From contig DATLFQ010000047.1 of the NCBI GenBank assembly GCA_035540915.1, positions 1 through 9,372 of the forward strand: 9,372 bases of DNA, read 5' to 3'. How positions within the stretch are numbered: position 1 is the stretch's first letter; each line of letters starts with the position of its first letter. The position numbers and the translations under genes are program-made. The notes under the pieces are model-generated. The model made no database searches. It worked only from the letters and a program-made list of their open reading frames with translations, and was not told the DNA's origin. Source of the stretch: DATLFQ01 sp035540915 (GTDB lineage: Bacteria; Actinomycetota; Acidimicrobiia; Acidimicrobiales; GCA-2861595). Positions 1 through 6,211 of this stretch are shown here, piece by piece.

Positions 1-146
1 CCCACCACCTCGGCGAGGGCGACACTCACGTCCCCGCCGCCGGCGCCCACGTCGGCGCAGCGCCATCCCTCGGCCAGGCCGAGGCGGTCGAGAGCGGTGG
101 CCAGCGGCCGCCGGTAGACGTCGTTGCGCAGTCCCAGCTCACGCAT
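1..146 (-). CDS. Class I SAM-dependent methyltransferase, N-terminal part (cut by window edge)
   Basis: Reading the minus strand from ATG at 146 gives 48 complete codons running off the left edge. The segment ends in DVGAGGGDVSVALAEVV, a clear motif I (GxGxG SAM-binding loop after the first beta strand) of class I Rossmann methyltransferases. The preceding helix (NDVYRRPLATALDRLGLAEGW) matches the usual lead-in of UbiE/small-molecule methyltransferases. The substrate cannot be told because the acceptor half lies outside the window. The gene diverges from the lipoprotein at 180, leaving 33 bases between start codons. The frame stays open upstream of 146 (it reads LSAGHDAS just before the ATG, which looks like family sequence), but no ATG, GTG or TTG occurs there in frame, so 146 is the only usable start I can see. 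A competing minus-strand frame through the same bases starts at two adjacent ATGs but encodes Ala/Arg/Ser-rich low-complexity protein and is rejected. Confidence 0.75.
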   Translation of the reverse strand, partial: MRELGLRNDVYRRPLATALDRLGLAEGWRCADVGAGGGDVSVALAEVV

Positions 147-167
147 CGAGGCATCATGGCCTGCGGA

Positions 168-173
168 TAGGGT
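168..173 (+). promoter_or_regulatory. -10-like element, probable leaderless start of the lipoprotein gene
   Basis: TAGGGT fits the TANNNT -10 consensus and ends six bases before the GTG at 180, which would place the transcription start on or next to the start codon. No Shine-Dalgarno precedes the GTG. No convincing -35 is visible. Confidence 0.4.
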
Positions 174-179
174 CGAGGT

Positions 180-998
180 GTGCGAGCCCCGCTCGTCCTG
201 GCCTCGCTGGTGGCGGCGGCGATGTCCGTGGCTGCGTGCGGGCAACCGGGCGACGGACCGGCGCTGTCGGAGGACGAGTACCTCGGCCGGGCGCGCCTGA
301 TCTGCGCCGAGCTCGACCGCCAGGCGCAGCTGGCCGACGACGGGCTGCTGGCCACCATCGAGGCGCGGGGGCGGGCCGGTTTGTCCGACGCCCGGCGGGT
401 GGTTGCCAATTTCGCGCCCGTGGTGGCCGACGCCCGGGCCGCGCTGGCGGAACTGCGCCCGCCGGAGTCCCGCCGGCCCGCCGCCGAGGCGTACCTGGCG
501 GCGCTCGAGCGGGCGCAGGCGCGGCTGGTGTCGGCGGGCGCCAGCGAGCGGGCCACGCAGCGGTTCCTGGCCGGCGGCGACGGGGTGCTGCCCGGCCTGG
601 ACGCCGACGAGGCGGCCCTGGGGCTCGACGCCTGCGTCGGGAAGTCGAGCCGGGAGGCGGCCGGGCCCACCGAGGACGCAGCGGCCCAGGCGGCGCTCAG
701 GACGGCGCTGGTCACCGAGCAGCTCCTGCTGGCCGGCGACGACGTCTTCAGCGAGTCGCCCGAGGACTTCCGCCTGCTCCAGCCCGACGGGCGCTACGAG
801 GTGGGCCTGACGCCGTCGGCCCGGCCGGGCACCGTCACCGTGGAGGTGGTCGACGACGGCACCGGCGTCTACCTCTCCACCCGCAGCCGCTCCGGCAGGT
901 GCTTCTACGTCGCCGCCCGCTCCGACGGCCAGGTCGGCTACGCCGCCGACCCCGAGTGCGGCCCGGCCGACGCCCAGGGCTACGCCGAGGAGTGGTAG
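180..998 (+). CDS. Predicted lipoprotein with helical domain and pilin-like C-terminal domain
   Basis: This 272-residue protein starts with a lipoprotein signal: one Arg, a hydrophobic stretch at about 4-19, then the lipobox VAAC with the lipidated Cys at 20. It should be anchored on the outer face of the cytoplasmic membrane. Residues about 30-160 are helix-rich and bracketed by Cys42 (LICAELD) and Cys152 (GLDACVG), a spacing that recurs in small actinobacterial lipoproteins and may form a disulfide. Residues about 170-272 (AALRTALVTEQLL, RSRSGRCFYV, a second Cys at 260, a closing Trp) resemble the globular domain of actinobacterial type IV pilin-like proteins, with Cys241/Cys260 as a likely second disulfide. 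That resemblance is by eye. No enzymatic motif is seen. The GTG at 180 is chosen because it puts a full signal peptide at the N-terminus. mutY follows within 27 bases. The function is unknown. Confidence 0.8.
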   Translation: MRAPLVLASLVAAAMSVAACGQPGDGPALSEDEYLGRARLICAELDRQAQLADDGLLATIEARGRAGLSDARRVVANFAPVVADARAALAELRPPESRRPAAEAYLAALERAQARLVSAGASERATQRFLAGGDGVLPGLDADEAALGLDACVGKSSREAAGPTEDAAAQAALRTALVTEQLLLAGDDVFSESPEDFRLLQPDGRYEVGLTPSARPGTVTVEVVDDGTGVYLSTRSRSGRCFYVAARSDGQVGYAADPECGPADAQGYAEEW

Positions 999-1024
999 CC
1001 CCCGGCGCCAACCTCCCGGAGCTG

Positions 1025-1897
1025 GTGCCAGATCGCTCGCCAGGGCGCGCGATCCGCGTACGGGAACCGCTGCTGGCCTGGTTCGCGGTCAACGGGCGGG
1101 ATCTGCCGTGGCGCCGGACGCGCGACCCGTGGGCCGTCCTGGTCAGCGAGGCCATGCTGCAGCAGACGCAGGTGGCCCGGGTGCTGCCTCGCTTCGAGTC
1201 GTTCGTGGCCCGGTTCGCGACGCCGGCGGCCTGCGCCGCCGCCCCGGTGGCCGACGTCGTCCGGGCATGGGCAGGTCTGGGCTACAACCGCAGGGCGGTG
1301 AACCTGCACCGCACTGCGGCTGCGGTGGTCGCCCGCCACGGCGGCCGGCTCCCGGCGGACCTGACCGCGCTGATGGACCTGCCCGGCCTCGGCCCGTACA
1401 CGGCCCGGGCCGTGCTGGCGTTCGCCTTCGAGGCCGACGTCGCCGTCGTCGAGACCAATACGGCGCGTGTGCTGGCCCGGACGGCCGGTCGGCGGCTGCC
1501 GCCGGCAGTTGCGCAGGCTCGCGCCGACGCCCTGGTCCCACCGGGCCGCAGCTGGGCGTGGAACCAGGCCATGGTCGACCTGGGCGCCACCGTCTGCACC
1601 CGCCGCGAACCGCACTGCGGGTCCTGCCCGCTGGCCGGCGCCTGCGGCTGGCGGGCAGCCGGAGCCGTGCCCGACCCCGCGGCGCCACCCTCCCGCCAGA
1701 GCGCGTTCGCCGGTTCGGACCGCCAGGGCCGCGGGCGGCTCGTGGACGCGCTGGTCCGCAGTGGCGCCATCCCGCCCGAGTCGCTGGCGGCTTGCGCCGG
1801 CTGGCCGGACGATCCGGAGCGGGCCCGTCGCGCGGCCGCTTCCCTGGTCGCCGACGGGCTGGCCGTCGACGTCGACGGTCACCTCCGGCTCCCCTGA
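1025..1897 (+). CDS. mutY: A/G-specific adenine DNA glycosylase, short form
   Basis: MutY removes adenine mispaired with 8-oxoguanine in base-excision repair. Numbering from GTG 1025 (290 residues): the DLPWRRTRDPWAVLVSE segment ends in Glu42, the conserved glycosylase acid, followed by MLQQTQV. The helix-hairpin-helix LPGLGPYTARAV (119-130) carries Tyr125 where endonuclease III has its catalytic Lys, which supports MutY over Nth. Four cysteines at 191, 198, 201 and 207 have the C-X6-C-X2-C-X5-C spacing of the 4Fe-4S cluster. The position normally held by the catalytic Asp (family pattern V-D-T/G-N) is Glu143 (VVETNTARVLAR). The C-terminal NUDIX-like 8-oxoG recognition domain of E. coli MutY is absent; a short winged-like tail (GRGRLVDALV...VADGLAVD) replaces it, as in mycobacterial MutY. 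GTG 992, overlapping the lipoprotein stop, is an alternative start; 1025 is preferred because GGAG lies at 1018-1021 and the N-terminus then has the usual length. Confidence 0.9.
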   Translation: MPDRSPGRAIRVREPLLAWFAVNGRDLPWRRTRDPWAVLVSEAMLQQTQVARVLPRFESFVARFATPAACAAAPVADVVRAWAGLGYNRRAVNLHRTAAAVVARHGGRLPADLTALMDLPGLGPYTARAVLAFAFEADVAVVETNTARVLARTAGRRLPPAVAQARADALVPPGRSWAWNQAMVDLGATVCTRREPHCGSCPLAGACGWRAAGAVPDPAAPPSRQSAFAGSDRQGRGRLVDALVRSGAIPPESLAACAGWPDDPERARRAAASLVADGLAVDVDGHLRLP

Positions 1898-1905
1898 CGG
1901 GCTCC

Positions 1906-1946
1906 GTGACCGGCGGCGCTGCCGGCCACGGGCGCCGCCCGGTCAC
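1906..1946 (+). terminator. GC-rich hairpin after mutY
   Basis: The arms GTGACCGGCGGCGC (1906-1919) and GCGCCGCCCGGTCAC (1932-1946) pair over 14 base pairs with one bulged C (1938) and a 12-base loop. The hairpin begins nine bases after the mutY stop. There is no T-run, as is common for terminators in high-GC actinobacteria. It separates the lipoprotein-mutY unit from the flavin reductase gene. Confidence 0.65.
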
Positions 1947-1999
1947 GCCCTGTACGGGGCCGTGCCGGGTCGCCGGATGAGCCGGCACACCGTGCGCCG

Positions 2000-2005
2000 T
2001 AGGCT
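2000..2005 (+). promoter_or_regulatory. -10-like element before the flavin reductase gene
   Basis: TAGGCT ends nine bases before GTG 2015, lies downstream of the mutY hairpin, and has no Shine-Dalgarno between it and the start. This fits a leaderless or nearly leaderless transcript. No convincing -35 is visible. Confidence 0.35.
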
Positions 2006-2014
2006 TCGGCCACC

Positions 2015-2521
2015 GTGACCACGGACCGCGACGGGCACGCCGCCCGCTTCGACGTCGCCCGCTTCCGGCAGGTGCTCGGTCACTTCTGCACGGGCGTGAC
2101 CGTCCTGGCCGCGCTCGACGACGCCGGCCCCGTCGGGTTCACCGCCCAGTCGTTCACCTCGGTCTCCCTCGACCCCCCGCTGGTATCGGTGTGCCCGGCC
2201 CGCCGGTCGGCCAGCTGGCCCCGGATGCGGGCCAGCGGCGCCTTCTGCGCCAACGTCCTGGCCGCCGACCAGGAGGCGATCGGCCGGGCCTTCGCCACGC
2301 CAGGACGCGACCGCTTCGCCGGCCTGGCCTGGGCGCCCTCGCCCGAGACGGGGTCGCCGGTGCTGGACGGGGCGCTGGCCTGGGTCGACTGCCGGCTCCA
2401 CGCCGAGCACGACGGGGGCGACCATCTCATCGTGGTGGCCCGGGTGGTCGACCTGGACGCCGGGGGGACCGGGCCGCCGCTGGTGTTCTACCGCGGTGGC
2501 TACGGGCGGCTCTGCCCCTGA
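2015..2521 (+). CDS. Flavin reductase-domain protein (DIM6/NTAB, HpaC/HsaB-like)
   Basis: This 168-residue protein has the layout of the FMN-binding split-barrel flavin reductases. FDVARFRQVLGHFCTGVTVL (12-31) is followed by the flavin-contacting signature GFTAQSFTSVSLDPPLVSV (41-59), the GGDHLIVVARV strand (134-144) and the closing RGGYGRL (160-166). Members reduce FMN or FAD with NAD(P)H, usually to feed a two-component monooxygenase, and are cytosolic. No monooxygenase lies in this window, so its partner is unknown. The length is normal for the family. The stop codon overlaps the next start as TGATG, so translation of the two genes is probably coupled. GTG 2015 is used because it begins just before the conserved helix and after the -10-like motif. 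Confidence 0.88.
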   Translation: MTTDRDGHAARFDVARFRQVLGHFCTGVTVLAALDDAGPVGFTAQSFTSVSLDPPLVSVCPARRSASWPRMRASGAFCANVLAADQEAIGRAFATPGRDRFAGLAWAPSPETGSPVLDGALAWVDCRLHAEHDGGDHLIVVARVVDLDAGGTGPPLVFYRGGYGRLCP

Positions 2522-2979
2522 TGGGCACGGTCGCCCGGGTGGCCGTCGGCGTGGTGCTGGTCGCCGCCGGCGCGGCCAAGCTGGCCCAGCCGGCCTGGCC
2601 GGCCACCGCGGCAGCGTTCGGCGCCCCGCCGTCGGTGGCCGCCGCGCTGCCCTGGGCCGAGCTGGTCCTCGGTGCCGCGCTGGTGGCCGGCCTGGGACTG
2701 CCCTGGGCGGCGTGGGCGGCCCTCGCGCTCCTCGCCGGGTTCACGGCCGCCGTCGTCGACCGGCTCCGACGAGGCGACCGGGTGCCCTGCGGCTGCTTCG
2801 GCGAGCCGTCCCCCGTGCCGCTCGGGCCGGCCACGGTCGCCCGCAACGTCGTGCTGTGCGGGCTCGCCACCGTGGCTGCGCTGGTTGGCGACGGGGGCGG
2901 CCCGGGTGCCGTCGCCGGTGGCGCCGTCCTCGGCCTGGCGGTGGTGGCGGGATCCCGGCTGCGGGGCCGCCGGCGGTAG
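2521..2979 (+). CDS. MauE/DoxX-like integral membrane protein
   Basis: This 152-residue hydrophobic protein has about four or five membrane segments (roughly 4-22, 41-60, 62-80, 105-122, 127-145). The opening pattern VAVGVVLVAAGAAKLAQP and the loop VPCGCFGEPSPVPLGPATVARN (89-109) with the Cys pair C90/C92 are the signature of the MauE methylamine-utilisation family. MauE is needed for maturation of methylamine dehydrogenase, but most actinobacterial homologues stand apart from mau genes and probably serve thiol redox transfer across the membrane. No mau structural gene is present here, so a general redox role is the safer reading. The start ATG 2521 shares bases with the flavin reductase stop, which suggests co-translation. 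The C-terminus is a short Arg-rich cytoplasmic tail. Confidence 0.82.
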   Translation: MGTVARVAVGVVLVAAGAAKLAQPAWPATAAAFGAPPSVAAALPWAELVLGAALVAGLGLPWAAWAALALLAGFTAAVVDRLRRGDRVPCGCFGEPSPVPLGPATVARNVVLCGLATVAALVGDGGGPGAVAGGAVLGLAVVAGSRLRGRRR

Positions 2980-2982
2980 CCT
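2977..2982 (+). promoter_or_regulatory. -10-like element, probable leaderless start of the epimerase-like gene
   Basis: TAGCCT overlaps the stop codon of the MauE-like gene and ends six bases before ATG 2989, the spacing expected when transcription begins at the start codon. No Shine-Dalgarno is present. Because TAG is also the stop codon, this match could be chance. Confidence 0.3.
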
Positions 2983-2988
2983 CCCGCG

Positions 2989-3540
2989 ATGCCCCGGGTG
3001 GAGGAGTCGTCGCAGATCGCCGGCGTCTACGTGGTGCAGCCCGACTCGTGGGGCGACGAGCGCGGTCGCTTCGTGGAGACCTACCGCCGGTCCTGGTTTC
3101 CCGAGGGCCGGGAGATGGTCCAGGCCAACCGCTGCGACCGCCGCGCCGGCGCCGTCGTCGGCCTCCACTACCACCTCCACCAGGCCGACTACTGGTACGT
3201 GCCGTTCGGCCGGGCCCGGGTCGTGCTGCACGACCTGCGCCACGGCTCCCCGACCGACCGGGCCACCCAGGTGCTCGACCTGGGCGAGGAGAGCGAGCTG
3301 GGCGTGTTCATCCCGCCAGGCGTGGCCCACGGGTTCGGCGCGCTGTCCGACATGACCATCACCTATCTGGTCGACGGGTACCACAACCCCGACGACGAGC
3401 TGGGGGTGCAATGGGACGACCCGGCCGTCGGTGCGGACTGGGGCGTGGCCGAGCCGGTGCTGTCGGACCGGGACAAGGCCAACCCGGCCCGGGCCGACCT
3501 GCCGGTCGGCCGCCAACCCTCCTGGCGCCTTCGCACATAG
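2989..3540 (+). CDS. RmlC-like cupin (dTDP-4-dehydrorhamnose 3,5-epimerase family, divergent)
   Basis: This 183-residue protein has the length and motif order of RmlC, which epimerises C3 and C5 of dTDP-4-keto-6-deoxyglucose in dTDP-rhamnose synthesis. Visible motifs are RGRF (25-28), VVGLHYHLHQ (56-65), the DLRHGSPT strand, IPPGVAHGF with its conserved His, YLVDGYHNPDDELGVQWDDP, and a closing VLSDRDKANP. His60 corresponds to the catalytic His of classical enzymes. The classical Arg three residues before that His (RGLHYQ) is Val57, and the classical Lys of the Q-x-K-L-V segment aligns with Asp67 in HQADYWYVPFG. These residues contact the nucleotide-sugar in classical RmlC, so the substrate is probably different. 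No rmlA, rmlB or rmlD lies nearby. The start is fixed by an ATG six bases after a TANNNT motif. I leave out the symbol rmlC for these reasons. Confidence 0.85.
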   Translation: MPRVEESSQIAGVYVVQPDSWGDERGRFVETYRRSWFPEGREMVQANRCDRRAGAVVGLHYHLHQADYWYVPFGRARVVLHDLRHGSPTDRATQVLDLGEESELGVFIPPGVAHGFGALSDMTITYLVDGYHNPDDELGVQWDDPAVGADWGVAEPVLSDRDKANPARADLPVGRQPSWRLRT

Positions 3541-3567
3541 TGGGAAGGCAATCCCACCATGTGGGAT
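3534..3567. terminator. Hairpin between convergent genes, with an alternative fold
   Basis: The arms 3534-3545 (CACATAGTGGGA) and 3552-3563 (TCCCACCATGTG) form a 12-position stem with one A/C mismatch and loop AGGCAA. In a minus-strand transcript the mismatch becomes a U-G pair, so the stem is complete there. A second stem uses ATCCCAC (3551-3557) with GTGGGAT (3561-3567) over a three-base loop, and the two exclude each other. The site spans the stop of the epimerase-like gene and lies about 85 bases beyond the J-protein stop, fitting a bidirectional terminator. The rest of 3568-3647 shows no gene. Confidence 0.6.
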
Positions 3568-3647
3568 CGTCCTCGCTCGTCCGGTAGTGAGGGCCCTGCT
3601 CGGCCTGCTGCCCGCCCGACGAGCCGGCCGGCCGATCGGCTGGCGCT

Positions 3648-3935
3648 TCAGCGCACCGCCCGCCCCACCAGGCGGCCCAGCCGGTACGCCACCGAGCCGC
3701 CGCCGCCCGCGGCGCGACTGCCTCCGGCGGCGGCCCCGCCAGCCCGCAGCGCCTCGTAGGCGTCGGTGAGCTGGGCCATCGCCCGCGCCGCCTCCCGGCG
3801 CACCGGCGCGGGCCGGTCCTGGTGGAGGTCGGGGTGCAGCAGCATGGAGCGGGCCCGGTAGGCGGTCCGGATCTCCTCGTCCGTGGCCGACCGGTCGACG
3901 CCCAGGACGGCCCAGGGGTCAGGCCGGCTGGCCAA
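3648..3935 (-). CDS. Small J-domain (DnaJ-like) protein
   Basis: This 95-residue protein is almost only a J domain. DPWAVLGVDRSATDEEIRTAYR (6-27) gives helices I and II, the HPD tripeptide that stimulates Hsp70 ATPase is at 34-36 (LLHPDLHQD), and helix III follows (AMAQLTDAYEALRAG). A short Gly/Ala-rich tail with a basic end (YRLGRLVGRAVR) replaces the zinc-finger and substrate domains of full DnaJ, so it is a class III J-protein that probably recruits DnaK to a specific job. The start is TTG at 3935; later starts would cut into helix I. It overlaps the end of the oligopeptidase B gene by 17 bases on the same strand, indicating an operon and possibly coupled translation. The client is unknown. 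Confidence 0.8.
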   Translation of the reverse strand: MASRPDPWAVLGVDRSATDEEIRTAYRARSMLLHPDLHQDRPAPVRREAARAMAQLTDAYEALRAGGAAAGGSRAAGGGGSVAYRLGRLVGRAVR

Positions 3936-5997
3936 CGCCCACCCCGAGCGCGTCCAGCAGGAAGGCGTACACCAGCGCCTCGTCCCGCCAGGCCTCGTAC
4001 CGGCCCGAGGGCCCGCCGTGGCCGGCGCCCATCTCGGTCTTGAGGAGGACCGGCTTGCCGCTGGTGGTGCGCTCCCGCAGCCGCTGCACCCACTTGGCCG
4101 GCTCCCAGTAGCTGACCCTCGGGTCGTTGAGCCCGGCCGTCACCAGCATGGCCGGGTAGGGGCGGGCGGCCACGTTGTCGTACGGGGCGTAGCCTTTCAT
4201 GCAGGCGTACACCTCGGGATCGGTCACCGGGTTGCCCCACTCCTCCCATTCGGTGACGGTGAGGGGCAGGTCCTCGTCCAAGATGGTGGTCAGCGCGTCG
4301 ACGAACGGCACCTCGGCCACCACGGCCGCGAACAGCTCGGGCGCCATGTTGGCGACAGCGCCCATCAGCAGGCCGCCGGCGCTGCCGCCCCGGACGGCGA
4401 GCTGCTCGGGCGACGCCCAGCCCTCGGCCACCAGGTGGCGGGCGCAGGCCACGAAGTCGGTGAAGGTGTTGGGCTTGGCCAGGAACTTGCCCGTCTCGTA
4501 CCAGCGCCGGCCCAGCTCGCCGCCGCCGCGGATGTGGGCGATGGCGAACACGAAGCCCCGGTCCAGGAGGCTGAGTCGCAGCGACGAGAACGTCGGGTCG
4601 ATGCTGATCTCGTACGATCCGTAGCCGTACAGCAGCGCTGGCGCCGAGCCGTCGGGCTCGACGTCCTGGCGGCACACCATCGAGATCGGGATGCGTGCGC
4701 CGTCGTCGGCCGTGGCCCACAGCCGCCGGGTCCGGTACTGCGACGGGTCGTAGCCGCCCAGCACCGGTTGCTGCTTGCGCAGGTGCCGCTCCCGGGTCTC
4801 CATGTCGTAGTCGAAGACCGACCGGGGCGTGACCAGCGAGGAGTACCCGAAGCGCAGGGTGGTGGTGGCCGCCTCCATGTTGGCGTCCGGCCACGCCGTG
4901 TACACCGGCTCGGGCTGGTCGATCACGTGTGTCTCGCCGTCGGCCAGCCGCCGGACGGCCAGCCGGGTCATGCCTTCGGCCCGCTCGAACAGCACCAGGT
5001 GGTCGGCGAACACGTCGACGCCGTCCAGCTTGACGTCGTCCCGGTGGGGGACGACGTCGCGCCAGAAGGCCCGGCCCGGCGTGGCCACCGGCGCCTTGAC
5101 CAGCTTGAAGTTCTCGGCCCCGTCCGCGTTGGTGACGATCAGGAACGCGTGGCCCTCGGGCAGGACCGCATGGGTCACGCCGTACTCCACGCCCTGCTCC
5201 CGCGGCTGAACCACCTGGAACCGGCCCTCGGGCCGGTCGGTGTCCAGGAACCACACCTCGCTCGTCACCTTGCTCTCCAGCACGAGGAGGACGTAGCGCT
5301 CGGTCTTCGTGCCGTGCACGGACAGGAAGAAGCGCTCGTCGTCCTCCTGGTGCAACAGCACGTCGTCGGCCGGGTCGGCGCCCAGGCGGTGCCGCCACAG
5401 CTGCCAGGGGCGCATGGCCTCGTCGACCTTCACATAGAAGACGGTGCTGTCGTCGGCCGACCAGGCCAGCCCGTAGGAGGTGTCGGGCACCTGGTCTGGC
5501 AGGTCCTCGCCGGTGGCCAGGTCCCGCACCCGCAGCGTGTAGCGCTCCGAGCCGTCGAAGTCGACGGCGTAGGCCAGCCGCATGGTCCCCGGGCTGACCG
5601 ACAGGTTGGTCACCCGCAGGTAGTCGTGGCCCTCGGCGAGCAGGTTCTGGTCCAGCAGCACCTCCTCGGGACCGTCGGGCCCGCCCCGCCGGCGGCAGGA
5701 GATCCCGTATTGCTGGCCCTCGACGGTGCGGCTCAGGTACCACCAGTCGCCCTTGCGGGCCGGCACCGAGAGGTCCGTTTCCTGGATGCGGTCGACGATC
5801 TCGGCGTACAGCTGCTCCTGCAGCGGCTCGGTGTGGGCGAGGGCGGCCTTCGTGTACTCGTTCTCTGCCGCCAGGTGGGCCAGCACCTCGGGATCGTCCT
5901 TGTCCCGCAACCAGTACCACTCGTCAACCCGGTCATCGCCATGGGCGGTGAGGGTGACGGGGCGGCGCGGTGCGACGGGCGGGGAAGAAAGGTCCAC
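3919..5997 (-). CDS. ptrB: Oligopeptidase B (S9A serine peptidase)
   Basis: This 692-residue protein, close to the roughly 690 of E. coli PtrB, cleaves short peptides after Arg or Lys in the cytosol; it has no signal peptide. The N-terminus has the family opening (PRRPVTLTAHGDDRVDEWYWLRDKDDPE is spread over about residues 10-37) and leads into a beta-propeller of about 330 residues that screens substrate size. The alpha/beta-hydrolase domain carries the triad Ser539 (RGGSAGG), Asp625 (GLNDPRV) and His660 (GAGHGGPSG). The acidic EWEEWGNP segment matches the region that gives oligopeptidase B its basic-residue preference, unlike prolyl oligopeptidase. The start is GTG 5997, which places the conserved PPVAPRRP segment just after the N-terminus. 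It diverges from a small gene at 6018 across 20 bases and overlaps the J-protein downstream. Confidence 0.93.
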   Translation of the reverse strand: MDLSSPPVAPRRPVTLTAHGDDRVDEWYWLRDKDDPEVLAHLAAENEYTKAALAHTEPLQEQLYAEIVDRIQETDLSVPARKGDWWYLSRTVEGQQYGISCRRRGGPDGPEEVLLDQNLLAEGHDYLRVTNLSVSPGTMRLAYAVDFDGSERYTLRVRDLATGEDLPDQVPDTSYGLAWSADDSTVFYVKVDEAMRPWQLWRHRLGADPADDVLLHQEDDERFFLSVHGTKTERYVLLVLESKVTSEVWFLDTDRPEGRFQVVQPREQGVEYGVTHAVLPEGHAFLIVTNADGAENFKLVKAPVATPGRAFWRDVVPHRDDVKLDGVDVFADHLVLFERAEGMTRLAVRRLADGETHVIDQPEPVYTAWPDANMEAATTTLRFGYSSLVTPRSVFDYDMETRERHLRKQQPVLGGYDPSQYRTRRLWATADDGARIPISMVCRQDVEPDGSAPALLYGYGSYEISIDPTFSSLRLSLLDRGFVFAIAHIRGGGELGRRWYETGKFLAKPNTFTDFVACARHLVAEGWASPEQLAVRGGSAGGLLMGAVANMAPELFAAVVAEVPFVDALTTILDEDLPLTVTEWEEWGNPVTDPEVYACMKGYAPYDNVAARPYPAMLVTAGLNDPRVSYWEPAKWVQRLRERTTSGKPVLLKTEMGAGHGGPSGRYEAWRDEALVYAFLLDALGVGVGQPA

Positions 5998-6003
5998 CGG
6001 GCC

Positions 6004-6009
6004 TAGCCT
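6004..6009 (+). promoter_or_regulatory. -10-like element before the small gene at 6018
   Basis: TAGCCT ends eight bases before GTG 6018 inside the 20-base gap between divergent start codons. No Shine-Dalgarno is present. It fits the same TANNNT-to-start pattern seen at other genes in the window. Confidence 0.35.
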
Positions 6010-6017
6010 GTCATCCG

Positions 6018-6206
6018 GTGCGGGTGGTCGTGCTGGGCGCAGACGGTGCGGCGGTCGCCCGCGCCGTGCGGGAGCGCCGAACCGCCGGCGACCGCGCCGT
6101 GGGCTTCGTCGGCGACCCCGGCGAGCGCGAGGTGCAGGCGGCCGCGCTCGCCATGGGGACCGAGATGCTCGGCTCGGTGGACCAGGTGGTAACCGCCGAG
6201 GCGTGA
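6018..6206 (+). CDS. Small hypothetical protein with Rossmann-like N-terminus
   Basis: This 62-residue product reads RVVVLGADGAAVARAVRERR (2-21), a beta strand, a glycine turn and a helix reminiscent of the first unit of a nucleotide-binding fold, then DRAVGFVGDP and a C-terminal helix ending EMLGSVDQVVTAEA. It is too short for a complete Rossmann domain, and I do not recognise the family. Evidence for being real: it fills the space between ptrB and the next minus gene exactly, it has strong G/C third-position bias with a sensible amino acid mix, and a TANNNT motif stands eight bases before the GTG. The frame is open further upstream (a start at 5970 is possible), but that would overlap the ptrB start and add a low-quality N-terminus. 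It converges on the next gene with only five bases between stops. Confidence 0.55.
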   Translation: MRVVVLGADGAAVARAVRERRTAGDRAVGFVGDPGEREVQAAALAMGTEMLGSVDQVVTAEA

Positions 6207-6211
6207 ACGGA

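Noticed and set aside
26..715. Minus-strand frame across the methyltransferase start and the lipoprotein gene.
   Set aside because: It is Ala/Ser/Arg-rich and out of frame with the motif I sequence that identifies the methyltransferase.
236..1024. Extension of the mutY frame back to 236, giving a 553-residue protein.
   Set aside because: The added part is Arg/Gly/Ala-rich shadow of the lipoprotein gene; MutY homology starts only after about 1060.
1864..1876. GTCGAC tandem within the mutY end.
   Set aside because: It is a short Val-Asp codon repeat in coding sequence with no further copies.
980..1882. Minus-strand open frames opposite mutY.
   Set aside because: They are low-complexity Arg/Gly/Ala sequence, while the plus strand has clear MutY motifs.
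3883..6006. Long open plus-strand frame opposite ptrB (about 700 codons).
   Set aside because: Its composition is Gly/Val/His/Arg-rich without domain order, and the opposite strand encodes a full oligopeptidase B with its triad. Long antisense frames are expected at this GC content.
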